From: Hesseltinella vesiculosa
Taxonomy: Eukaryota; Mucoromycota; Mucoromycetes; Mucorales; Cunninghamellaceae
Length of the DNA stretch: 64,000 nt
Direction of reading: 5' to 3'
Assembly: GCA_002104935.1 (NCBI GenBank)
Contig: MCGT01000034.1
Coordinates: 237,781-301,780 of the forward strand
Part shown: one piece after another, positions 56,109-64,000 of the stretch
Layout of the letters: each line of letters opens with the position of its first letter
Position numbering within the stretch: the first letter of the stretch is position 1
Program-made: the position numbers and the translations under genes
Notes under the pieces: generated by a model
What the model saw: only the letters and a program-made list of their open reading frames with translations
The model's database searches: none
Told to the model about the DNA's origin: nothing

Positions 56109-59100
56109 TTATTGAGTAGCTGGGGAAGGTGGTGGGAAAAATGGCTTGAGGTGAGACGCGTGCACGTTTTTTAGTGTCTTGGAGTTTGCCATGTTTTTGG
56201 GATCAACTAGGTCAAAAACAGGGTAGCCTTGAGAGTTCTGTGCAGCAATTTGGTATGGTCCAATCCAGTCTGGTTGGAGCTTGCGTGGGTTCCTGGCGGA
56301 AGACGTTTTGAAATTGAACAAATACACCATGTCATTGACTTTGAATGGGCAGCTTGCGGCAGCGTTATTGTGAGTCACCCGACTATCCCAAACAGCCTGG
56401 AACGCGATTTCCAGTCGTTTCGTTAACTCGTTGGAAAATTGAGCATGTTGAGTTGAAAGGTCAGATACTTGAGACGTGGAATGGTCGGTTTGTTGGGTCA
56501 GTTGAGACGGGGTTAAAGGCGTACGAGCATGGCGACCGTGGGTCAAGAAAAATGGAGTGTTCTTGATAGCTTGATGATAAGAATTGTTGTAAGCAAAGCG
56601 GATTATGCGGAGATGCTTGTCCCAGTTTAGTTTGATATCATCGTGGTTGGTGTAGGTCATAATAAGAGAACGTAGAGTTTCCATAAATGATTCAGCCAGA
56701 CCGTTGGATTGAGGGTGATGGGGGGGTGAGAACGTGGGCGTGATTCCAAGGTGAATTGACAGTTGTTTCACGAAAGCCGAAGTGAACGGGGGGCCGTTGT
56801 CGGAAAACAAAACAGATGGGACACCATGATCAAGGATAAAATTCGAGAAAAATGTTGTAGCCAGGTTGTCAGCAGAGGTGGATTTCACAGGATAAATTTC
56901 AACGAAGCGGGTGAATGTATCGATAGCGACCAAGATGTACTTGTTACCTTGAGTTGATTCAGGTAGAGGACCATAAAAGTCAAGAGCAATCTTGTCAAAA
57001 GGCGTGACAGCGGCAGTGTTGGACATTGGTGTCAATGCGGTGATACGGCGGTGACCTTTAATTTGTTGACAAGTTGGGCAAGCTTTAGTGAACCTGGCAG
57101 CGTCTTGTTCCAGTGTGGGCCAAAACAGATGGGCAGCACGGATTTGAAAGCTTAACTTTTTTGCACTAGCGTGAGCACCAAAATGGGAGCAGTGATACCA
57201 GTTGAGGATAGTGTTCACCAGTTGTTCAGGTACTACAACGTCGAGATAATTTTTTGAGTGGGCCAGATGGTGCTTGGAGACACGATATAATATATCCTTT
57301 GTAATCACGTAAGCCTTGTCCAATGGTTTGTTCTCCGTGATGGCTTTGATCCTTGCGTCTTTTTGCTGTTCCATATGCCAATCAATGTTGTCCAGAGCCG
57401 AGGAAAAAAATAGAGTGTTGACACATGATCGAGATAGAGCATCCGGCACGACATTGGATTTGCCTTTGAGATAGATGACTTTGAAGTTGAGAGCTTGAAG
57501 TTGCATTGCCCAACGCCAGAGTCGTGGTTGGCGGTCAAGGTTGGTGTCAAGAAGCCATTGCAGGGAGGAATGATCGGTAAACACGAGAAATTGGCGTTGC
57601 TCGAGAAATGGGCGGAATTTTTTGATGGACCATACGATGGCAAGAGCTTCCTGTTCTTGTACCGAGTATCGTTGCTCGTGGATAGTCAGTGCACGAGAGG
57701 CAAAAGCGATAGGGTTGGGTACATCATTGAGTCGTTGAGCCAAAACAGTTGCAATTCCAGCCGTTGATGCAGCATCACAATGTAGTTCAAATGGTAATTC
57801 AAAGTTTGGTTGTCCAAGGGTAGGCATAGTAGCTAGGGCTTGTTTAATTTTCTTGAATGATTCAACTTGTTCTGGGCCAAAATTGTAGGGCACACCTTTT
57901 TTTTTAAGCCTGCGCAGTGGTTCCACCAGGATTTGATACTTGGAGATAAATCGTTGGTATACACCAGCCATGCCAAGGAATCGTTCGAGTGCATTGATGT
58001 CTGTGGGTTGTGGATACTGGATGATTGGAAGGACATTTTCGGAATTTGGAGTGATACCATTTTTGTCAACGATGAATCCAAGGTACTGAATTTGGTTCAG
58101 CAAAAATGAGCACTTGGATAGGTTGATTGACAAATTTGCAGCTTTGAGGGCGGTGAGGACACATTGCAAATCGAGGAGATGTTGTTCGGTTGAGGCAGAG
58201 AAAACAACGATGTCGTCGAGGTACGCAAATGCACATGTTGCCTTCATTGCACCGAGGACATGATCCATTAATGACTGGAAAACGGCAGGGGCATTGCGAA
58301 CACCAAAGGGCATAACCGTGTATTGGTAAAAACCAGTACGAGTGGCGAGGGTGGTTTTTTCCTTGTCCATTTCCCTAATTGGAATTTGATGATACCCGGA
58401 AGCAAGGTCGATTTTTGAAAAAATACAGGCATTACCCAGCGATTGCAGCAACGCATGCATAGCAAAGAAAGGGTATTCGATTGTCTTCGTGATCTTGTTG
58501 AGCTTCACATAGTTACCACAGATACGCATATCACCGTTCGGTTTGGTGACGGGCACGACTTGAGAGGACCATTGCGAGAATGTCTTTTTTTCCATGACAC
58601 CGAGCTTCACTAGTTCGTTGAGTTTTGAATCGATCTTGATTTGCGTGTCAGGGTGGAAGTGACGAGGTGGTGTGTAGACAGGTTTATGATCACCAGTGTC
58701 TATTCCAAATTCAATGAGAGAAGTAACAGTCAACGGTCTTCCTGGTACTTGCACAAGAGCATTATCCAAAATGTTCTTAAGTTCAGCTTTCTGGTTTTCA
58801 GTGACGTGAGGCGAGAGGTCAGGGCTCAGCGTGGCTTGTTCGAGGGAGGGCGATTCAGAAGAGTATGGGCTGATAGCAAAGCACACCGGCTTGTCATTCA
58901 CTATAATACAGACAGATTGATCGGTAGCGTTCACTGAAGCTTTGAGCAGCGACATAGAATCCCAGCCTAAGATCACTTCTTTTGACAAATCCGGAATTAC
59001 GCGCAGAGAGAGTGATTTGTCAAAAAGTTTGATCTTGATCTGGCCATGGGTGTGGTTGACCTGATTTTTTACGTCGCGAAAAGGTACACGCGGAGAGGTT

Positions 59101-59258
59101 GGATCAAGCTGCAGTCCTAGGTTGGTGACAACTTGGGGATGGATAGCAGAGAGAGAGGCACCCGAATCCCAAAGAATGGTAAGACACTCGTTGTCGTCCG
59201 AAGAATTGTTGAGCTTGTGTTTTGTAATTGGTAAAACAGAGTGATCCGCACGTTCCAT
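56109..59258 (-). CDS. pol: Pol polyprotein: protease, RT, RNase H, integrase
   Basis: 1049 codons, uninterrupted. Aspartic protease active site DSGAS at residues 31-35. Reverse transcriptase from about 180, with FSKIDLASGYHQIPI and VMPFGVRNAPAVFQ, and the catalytic YLDD at 346-349. RNase H about 480-600 (ELHCDAASTAGIATVLAQ; DHSSLQWLLD). Integrase zinc domain near 680-730 (H...H...CPTCQQIKGH), DDE core with LDFYG, SDNGPPFTS and NGLAESFMETLR, and a GPY-type C-terminal module (PDWIGPYQIAAQ). The order PR-RT-RH-IN defines Ty3/gypsy. No chromodomain is visible. It overlaps gag by about 140 bp in the -1 frame; the first ATG is inside gag. Confidence 0.95.
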   Translation of the reverse strand: MERADHSVLPITKHKLNNSSDDNECLTILWDSGASLSAIHPQVVTNLGLQLDPTSPRVPFRDVKNQVNHTHGQIKIKLFDKSLSLRVIPDLSKEVILGWDSMSLLKASVNATDQSVCIIVNDKPVCFAISPYSSESPSLEQATLSPDLSPHVTENQKAELKNILDNALVQVPGRPLTVTSLIEFGIDTGDHKPVYTPPRHFHPDTQIKIDSKLNELVKLGVMEKKTFSQWSSQVVPVTKPNGDMRICGNYVKLNKITKTIEYPFFAMHALLQSLGNACIFSKIDLASGYHQIPIREMDKEKTTLATRTGFYQYTVMPFGVRNAPAVFQSLMDHVLGAMKATCAFAYLDDIVVFSASTEQHLLDLQCVLTALKAANLSINLSKCSFLLNQIQYLGFIVDKNGITPNSENVLPIIQYPQPTDINALERFLGMAGVYQRFISKYQILVEPLRRLKKKGVPYNFGPEQVESFKKIKQALATMPTLGQPNFELPFELHCDAASTAGIATVLAQRLNDVPNPIAFASRALTIHEQRYSVQEQEALAIVWSIKKFRPFLEQRQFLVFTDHSSLQWLLDTNLDRQPRLWRWAMQLQALNFKVIYLKGKSNVVPDALSRSCVNTLFFSSALDNIDWHMEQQKDARIKAITENKPLDKAYVITKDILYRVSKHHLAHSKNYLDVVVPEQLVNTILNWYHCSHFGAHASAKKLSFQIRAAHLFWPTLEQDAARFTKACPTCQQIKGHRRITALTPMSNTAAVTPFDKIALDFYGPLPESTQGNKYILVAIDTFTRFVEIYPVKSTSADNLATTFFSNFILDHGVPSVLFSDNGPPFTSAFVKQLSIHLGITPTFSPPHHPQSNGLAESFMETLRSLIMTYTNHDDIKLNWDKHLRIIRFAYNNSYHQAIKNTPFFLTHGRHARTPLTPSQLTQQTDHSTSQVSDLSTQHAQFSNELTKRLEIAFQAVWDSRVTHNNAAASCPFKVNDMVYLFNFKTSSARNPRKLQPDWIGPYQIAAQNSQGYPVFDLVDPKNMANSKTLKNVHASHLKPFFPPPSPATQ

Positions 59259-60388
59259 ATGGGCAATTTGGAGTGAGACTTCCTATCAGACGAGATGGCG
59301 TTGACACTGTGTTGTTTGGAATTGTTGTTGTTGTTGGGGATATGCTTCTTCGCTGTTTGAGCTTGGGAATTGGGGCGGTTACCCTTGACGTGTGGTTTGT
59401 GTTGTTTGCAGTCGATCGTTCGGTGCTTGCCACGACAGTGGTCACAAATTGGATTGCCATGCTTGTCATAAGCACGTGCTTGTCGAGGACTTGCGTCAGA
59501 ATTGGATCGTGGTACTCGCTGTTGGCTTGAACGAGGCTGTTCTGGAGGAGTCAAGTAGAAATTTTGATCCATATGAGCAGATAAACCAGAAGCACTGTTC
59601 GACGCTGAATGGTGTATAGTCGAGAGATCCATGGGGTCATCGCGATATTGGCTTTGGATTACAGGGGATGACGTGGGAAAAATGGGTGGCTTTGGTGTGA
59701 TTCTGTGTTCAAAATCAATGGCCATGTTGATGACGTCGTCAACTGTCAAGACTTGGGTAGTCTGCTGTTGTAAGCCATTCCAGGTTTGAATCATTTCTTC
59801 CTTCATGTGTACCATGGCAGCAATTTGTGATCGAGCGGCCTTGTCACGGATTCCATGCAAGAAGGAATCAATTAAAGCAGGTTGGTGAGGTGGCGAGGAG
59901 AGAAGAGAGAGATGATACTGCCAGACGGACGCGTACTCGGGAATTGTCTGGTGAGGCAGTTGCTTGGTCTGGTTAAAACGTTGCTTGTTGACTTCATCTT
60001 CACGAAGAGTTGGTAAGCCAAATCGTTGGAGGAGCTTGTCTTTGAGAATAGCATAACTCTGTCGATCCGTCTCAGGAAGGGAGTATACGTATCGCGCTAT
60101 GATTGTCGGCATAAACGTGGGTATTGCTTTTGCTAAAAGCGTGAGGTCCGCAAGGCCATGTTGTTCAGCTATTATTTCATAATCACGAAACCACATTCGT
60201 AAGGTTTGTTGGTTGTGATCATAAGCGGGTGCAGGGATTGTCTTGGAAAGTTGGAAGGTAAGGTACTGGGAAAACTGGGTTTCCATTATGTTTGGAGGTA
60301 GGGGAGCCTGTTGTTGAGGGGGTTGTTCTGGAATGGGCTCCATGTTTAATAGATCGTGTATCGTAGTTGATTCAGAGATCAGCGGCAA
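59117..60388 (-). CDS. gag: Gag-like capsid/nucleocapsid protein
   Basis: 423 codons. Residues about 60-200 resemble the retrotransposon gag capsid domain (LRMWFRDYEIIAEQH, FGLPTLREDEVNKQRFNQ, IDSFLHGIRDKAARSQIAA). Near the C-terminus a zinc knuckle CDHCRGKHRTIDC has spacing C-x2-C-x3-H-x4-C, one residue shorter than the canonical C-x2-C-x4-H-x4-C. The N-terminus is Pro/Gln-rich, and the part between capsid and knuckle is Ser/Gln-rich. It ends beyond the pol start; the last 40 codons are out of frame with the protease. Intact. Confidence 0.9.
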   Translation of the reverse strand: MPLISESTTIHDLLNMEPIPEQPPQQQAPLPPNIMETQFSQYLTFQLSKTIPAPAYDHNQQTLRMWFRDYEIIAEQHGLADLTLLAKAIPTFMPTIIARYVYSLPETDRQSYAILKDKLLQRFGLPTLREDEVNKQRFNQTKQLPHQTIPEYASVWQYHLSLLSSPPHQPALIDSFLHGIRDKAARSQIAAMVHMKEEMIQTWNGLQQQTTQVLTVDDVINMAIDFEHRITPKPPIFPTSSPVIQSQYRDDPMDLSTIHHSASNSASGLSAHMDQNFYLTPPEQPRSSQQRVPRSNSDASPRQARAYDKHGNPICDHCRGKHRTIDCKQHKPHVKGNRPNSQAQTAKKHIPNNNNNSKQHSVNAISSDRKSHSKLPIWNVRITLFYQLQNTSSTILRTTTSVLPFFGIRVPLSLLSIPKLSPT

Positions 60389-60414
60389 AGTAACGATGTA
60401 TTAGAAAGAAAAAA

Positions 60415-60432
60415 CTTTTGCTAGTTTCACCA
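60415..60432 (-). promoter_or_regulatory. Primer-binding site of the retrotransposon
   Basis: Directly after the 5' LTR, the element strand reads TGGTGAAACTAGCAAAAG. It begins TGG, complementary to a tRNA CCA end, so a tRNA with 3' sequence ending CTAGTTTCACCA would fit. It does not match the initiator-Met site used by Ty3. No complementary stretch occurs in the 80-bp LTR, arguing against Tf1-type self-priming. Confidence 0.5.
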
Positions 60433-60512
60433 TGTGGTGACTGGGGATAAGCGAAAAAGAGGTTGTTTTTATTTCATACTTGATTTGGGTTATTTTTATG
60501 TATTGTTACACA
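60433..60512 (-). repeat. 5' LTR (80 bp)
   Basis: Identical to the 3' LTR, starts TGTGGTGACTGGGG and ends GTTACACA on the plus strand. It must hold the promoter, transcription start and polyadenylation site in 80 bp; AT-rich with TTTTTATTTCAT and TTTTTATGTATTG segments. Confidence 0.9.
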
Positions 60513-61485
60513 GTGCCTTCCTGGCCGGTTCACGTAGGGCAATTCCAATCCATTTCAAAGATCCAACCTTCTCCAAAGCAATCCAAAATAAATAGCCCCG
60601 ACGTGATGAAGAAATATCGCCACAACCTTGGTCATGTCGCACTTGACGAAGGCACCAGCTTTTACAGTTCGCTGTAGCCACGCGCGCATGCCAGGACCAA
60701 AGGCACTGTGCGGAGACTGAATATGGCCATCCAAGTTCTTTTTCCTCATTTTGAAAAAAAACACGTAATGCTGTACCTCGCTTTTGAGTGATTAGATCGA
60801 CGTGAAATTTTGAACAAATGTGCAAAGGTATAAATGATGAGAATATTGAAAAAATCACGCTGATTGGTGGAGGTCGTACAGCCAACTTTTGTTCAGTTTC
60901 GCTTTGACACCTCCGATCCCTCAGCTAAAAAGAAAAGAAAAATGACCCATTTTTGCCAGGTATACACCCCTTTTTGAGATGCCTTTTTTTTTTTCCCTCC
61001 CTTCCCTACGACCTCCAATTAACCTTGTTACATGTGTTTTCATTTGTTACGTATGGGGCTCATCTATTGCTGGTTTGCTAATATCAATGTAAATCACTGA
61101 CTTCTATTATCAGCTGTTCTCAAGCACAGGTCTACCTTTTCTTGTTTTTTATTGCAAGGCTGAGAACTTACCGTGCAACTGGCATCCAGGCACCAACCGT
61201 TTGCCATCTGTCGAACCCCAGAGCTGAATGCATTGCTGTTACCTCCACCTTAATGCCCTGCAAGCCGAGCTTGAGCATAGCCATGGTGGTGCCTGGTGTT
61301 TGAATGATTAGGCACTGTCTTGGTAAGCCTCTATTTCTGTACAGATCGGTCAAACTCACTTTTCACTCTCTTGCTCCTGATAAAGAAAAACAAGAATCAA
61401 CAAGTCACCTATTTGCAGCCTAGTTCAGCAACATCGATAATCTTTGTTTTTCAAGAGTTGCATCAGCTTGGCTTTGACGAGAGAA

Positions 61486-62007
61486 ATGAGCTACCAGATG
61501 CAGCGGACAGCTTCACAGCCATGTACAGCAGCCCCCCTACCGGACCCTTTCAACCAACTACCACTCGGCGACGTTGATCAAGAATTGTCATGGCCAATGG
61601 GCTCATTGTCTGCGAAGGTTAGCCGGCCACAACAAGTGCAGAACAATATTGAGCTGAACCAAGCATTTGTCGACGTCATGGGCAACTTGGAACACAAAGC
61701 CCTCCCTTGTAGCCTGGCCAACACCGGGCGTCATCATTTTGGCAACCGAATCAGTATGCACGTGCAATTTTGTTTGCCTTTGAAAGGTTGCTTGGAGTCT
61801 TTCTGGCTGCTCTGCCCACCATCACAATCAAACTCGTCGACTCCCTGCATCTGCTGTTATCGAGGTATGACAAAAGAAATGAACCTCTTTTCTCAAGACG
61901 TGCCCAAGCCTTTTCCTTCACTCATTGGCTTCAATCATACCCAAGTGTTGCACGAAGCGCTGATATCCTGTTTGGTCGATGCACTGCATAAGTATTTTGC
62001 CGTGTAA
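61486..62007 (+). CDS. Hypothetical ORF, weakly supported
   Basis: Open frame of 173 codons beginning MSYQMQRTASQPC and ending LHKYFAV. Composition is mixed (Pro/Ser-rich N-terminus, Cys-rich centre with LLCPP and CICCYRG). No domain, signal peptide or TM is evident, and another frame overlaps at 61770-61991. It may be one or two true exons read in the wrong frame. Listed because it is the longest frame between the retrotransposon and the edge apart from the hydrophobic one at 63074. Confidence 0.2.
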   Translation: MSYQMQRTASQPCTAAPLPDPFNQLPLGDVDQELSWPMGSLSAKVSRPQQVQNNIELNQAFVDVMGNLEHKALPCSLANTGRHHFGNRISMHVQFCLPLKGCLESFWLLCPPSQSNSSTPCICCYRGMTKEMNLFSQDVPKPFPSLIGFNHTQVLHEALISCLVDALHKYFAV

Positions 62008-63379
62008 TTGTAAATACGAGGCGATTTATTGAGCGTGGCTTTTTTTTTCATAGCTTTATCGAAATGAAAGGTGATGGGGCCTCGGTAGATTGACAGCATC
62101 AGTCCTACAAATATGTCCACCATGTTTTGTGCTGGTCCATTTTCATTGCTGCCAATGCCCAGCAAAAGGTCACGATTGTTTGCTTCTGGAAACACCCGCC
62201 TCTCACGTTTTGGGCAAGCAATGGAACAAGAGGGGATAGTTTTATTATTAAGGAGGTGTTACGGATGAAAATGGCAAAAAAGACGATGGATGGAAATGTT
62301 TCTGAAGTACGAGGTTTTCCAGGAACCGATATACTTTTCAAGGACAAAACGCGTGAAGTTTAAAACTGGATTCAAAAGACGTGAAGCATTGTCAATGGAG
62401 TGAGATCTCGAAAAATCGGGTAGCTTCCAGCTTTTCCTCCAGTTTCCTTGTGTTGTAGAGTTGGATCTTTTGTAAGTTCCATTCAAGTATATGTTTGCGA
62501 AAGTACGTTGAGACCCAATTTGGCCAAGGGTAGTTGGTTTTTTTTTTTTTTAAAAAAAAAAAAAGCTAAAAATAGCCGGTCAACTGGTCAACTTCAAACC
62601 GCCTTGTAAGATTGAACTGCGGTTAATCGAGAGAGCCCAACGATGGCTCTGGGAATGATCATGGATCAAATATTGAGTGGTTGTACATTCGCTTCGATCT
62701 CTGGCCGTAATGCCAACAAGCATTATCATGAGGTTCTCTATTGCACTTGATTCGAAGTCTGTCAACAGCTTGACAGATACGAAAAAAAAAAAAAATAAAC
62801 ACTGGCGGCTGGTATTTTTTTCTGCTTCCTCTTCTTTAAATCCCATCGAGGTAAAAGCTTTCATGATGTGCGTGCCTGCAATGATATCCCAAGTACCGAT
62901 GCTTTTGTCTGCACTCTACTGCGTCATCCTGAATCTGCCAATGACGGCTGTCCTACCACCAACCAAAACTGACGTTCTCGTACCCACTCCCACACGTCCC
63001 CAACGGCCGTACAAGTTTACCCTGCCGTTTCCCATCCTCAACCTGCATTGTTGTTGCCGGTGATGTCTCATCCGTGGATGCCTTGTTGCCTTGGCTTTTG
63101 GCTGTATGCTTCATTCAACTGTTGCCTTTAATGTTGCGAAGCGTCTACCACGTTCCAGCTCTTGCCTCTGGTCTGTGCTCCCATCTTGCCACTGTTTGGT
63201 CCCACACGACTTACTTGCTGCAATTCCTGGCTTTTTTGGCACAATTTCTTTGTTCGATAATGGTGCGACAACTCATGGCTGACATTTTCCTCGTCATTGA
63301 CACCGTTGCTATGACACTTTCTTCTGTGGTGGCGCTCTTTCCCAACGTTTTTGTTGTTTACTCGTTCGTTGTATTCGTT

Positions 63380-63467
63380 GCTCGCTGTGAAAGCCATAGA
63401 CATTCTCTGCTGTTTACTCGGCTGCTCGCTGTGAAAGCCATAGACATTCTCTGCTGTTTACTCGGCT
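63380..63467. repeat. 44-bp perfect tandem duplication
   Basis: The segment beginning GCTCGCTGTGAAAGCC occurs at 63380-63423 and again directly at 63424-63467 with no mismatch. 44 is not a multiple of three, so any reading frame through it is shifted, which helps explain the broken frames here. Confidence 0.9.
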
Positions 63468-64000
63468 GGCTCGCCATGAAAGCAAAGACTTATTCTTTTG
63501 GTTGGTTGCCACCTCATCTCCATTGCTGCCATTGCATGGAAAGGACACTTACAGGTAGCCTCGCTCATCTGGGATCCGCTCCTTAATGCGTGTTACGAAA
63601 AAAGAGCAGCCTGGCTCGTACCCAAGCCCTTGCCCACGCCCACATCCACCATGCTGGCTGATATTGGCCACTCTTCTACCCACCTGCAGCCACCCCATCG
63701 CTGAGCAATGGCCCCACCTCAGTCGTGGAATTCTTACCTACATGAACACGGCATTATTGCTACTCCTCCCACCATCGATTACTGGAAGCTCTGCATTGCT
63801 GGCGGTGATGGCTGCAACGATGCATTTGTTTCGCCGACGCTGTAAGAATGGACTAACATAAAAGGCAACTTGACCCTGATCCTTTTATTCTTTTTTTCGC
63901 CATACAGGCCTACAGGGAGAGAAAGGCACATGATGCCGAATGCAAACGATATGCATCTGAGCTTGCTCGAAGGCAGCGCATAAACGACGTTTTCAAGGAA

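Larger units (their letters stand above)
55947..60512 (-). mobile_element. Ty3/gypsy-type LTR retrotransposon, complete, minus orientation
   Basis: Bounded by two identical 80-bp direct repeats (55947-56026 and 60433-60512) that start TG and end CA. The 5' LTR (right) is followed by a primer-binding-like TGGTGAAACTAG, then gag (60388) and pol (59258-56109). Both frames are open over their full length. Flanks are AGCAC on the left and GTGCC on the right, so there is no 5-bp target duplication. Length about 4.57 kb. Identical LTRs and intact ORFs indicate recent insertion or recent LTR homogenisation. The interior lacks an env-like frame. Confidence 0.9.
60513..64000. other. Unresolved 3.5-kb right end
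   Basis: No gene could be assembled with confidence. A plus-strand ORF at 61486-62007 (173 codons, MSYQMQRTASQPCTAAPLPD...) shows no recognised domain, and a second frame at 61770-61991 (LLGVFLAALPTITIKLVDSL) is equally plausible; exon boundaries may shift between them. From about 62860 to 63590 the plus strand has hydrophobic frames (e.g. 63074-63586) interrupted by a 44-bp duplication. A T-rich acceptor at about 63905 precedes an open frame AYRERKAHDAECKRYASELA to the window end, probably the start of an exon of a gene continuing to the right. Confidence 0.3.

Noticed and set aside
59240..59300. Programmed -1 slippery heptamer in the retrotransposon
   Set aside because: Codon by codon in the gag frame no X-XXY-YYZ sequence occurs before the pol frame opens; kept only as an open question.
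55947..60512. Tf1-type self-priming
   Set aside because: The sequence complementary to the primer-binding site does not occur in the 80-bp LTR.
1..64000. tRNA, rRNA, snRNA or riboswitch genes
   Set aside because: I looked for B-box-like GGTTCGA and for conserved snRNA starts and saw none; short or divergent RNAs could be missed by eye.

Overview
The window is nuclear DNA of a filamentous fungus, most likely a Mucoromycota species (Mucorales-type). Genes are compact and mostly single-copy. Introns are short (about 45-130 bp), with GT (twice GC) donors and T-rich tracts before the acceptor. Spacers are full of A or T homopolymers. The gene content is typical of such fungi: class I/II chitin synthase, fungal Nha1-type antiporter, SamB/Mub1, MED13, Noc2, p24 and Pcl-type cyclin. 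I found no rRNA, tRNA, CRISPR or bacterial-style operon. Coordinates of spliced genes are outer CDS limits; introns are described where I could resolve them.

Layout. 1-5 kb is a rearranged, repeat-rich block: the 3' part of a membrane-anchored binding-protein-like gene, a 97-bp direct repeat, a 698-bp partial copy of that gene, a satellite of about 200-bp units that alternate in two versions, and a broken retroelement RNase H fragment. 5.1-6.8 kb is a lineage-restricted-looking gene with two zinc fingers and a PD-(D/E)XK-like motif. 7.3-33 kb is ordinary housekeeping sequence: an F-box/WD40 protein of Cdc4 type, a Na+/H+ antiporter, a small two-TM protein, the MYND protein SamB/Mub1, a p24 cargo receptor, a small secreted Cys protein, an F-box protein, a Cid1-type nucleotidyltransferase, an NME6-type NDP kinase, a degenerate phenol-hydroxylase-like flavoprotein, a divergent NOC2/RKM4 pair and a Pcl cyclin. 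33.9-40.2 kb is MED13, with an apparent one-base frameshift. 41.7-49 kb holds a TMEM184/OSTalpha protein, a YheT/ABHD3-type hydrolase and chitin synthase. 50.4-55.8 kb holds two tandem paralogous amino-acid/choline permeases. 55.9-60.5 kb is a complete-looking Ty3/gypsy-type LTR retrotransposon with identical LTRs of only 80 bp. 60.5-64 kb could not be resolved into genes.

Functional links are loose, as usual in a eukaryotic chromosome. The clearest is the divergent NOC2/RKM4 pair, both acting on ribosomes. Chitin synthase, p24, the antiporter and the permeases are cell-surface or secretory functions without evident clustering. The most unusual material is the left end (zinc finger/nuclease-like gene next to satellite and retroelement debris), the flavoprotein that appears to have lost its FAD-binding motifs, and the very short-LTR retrotransposon.
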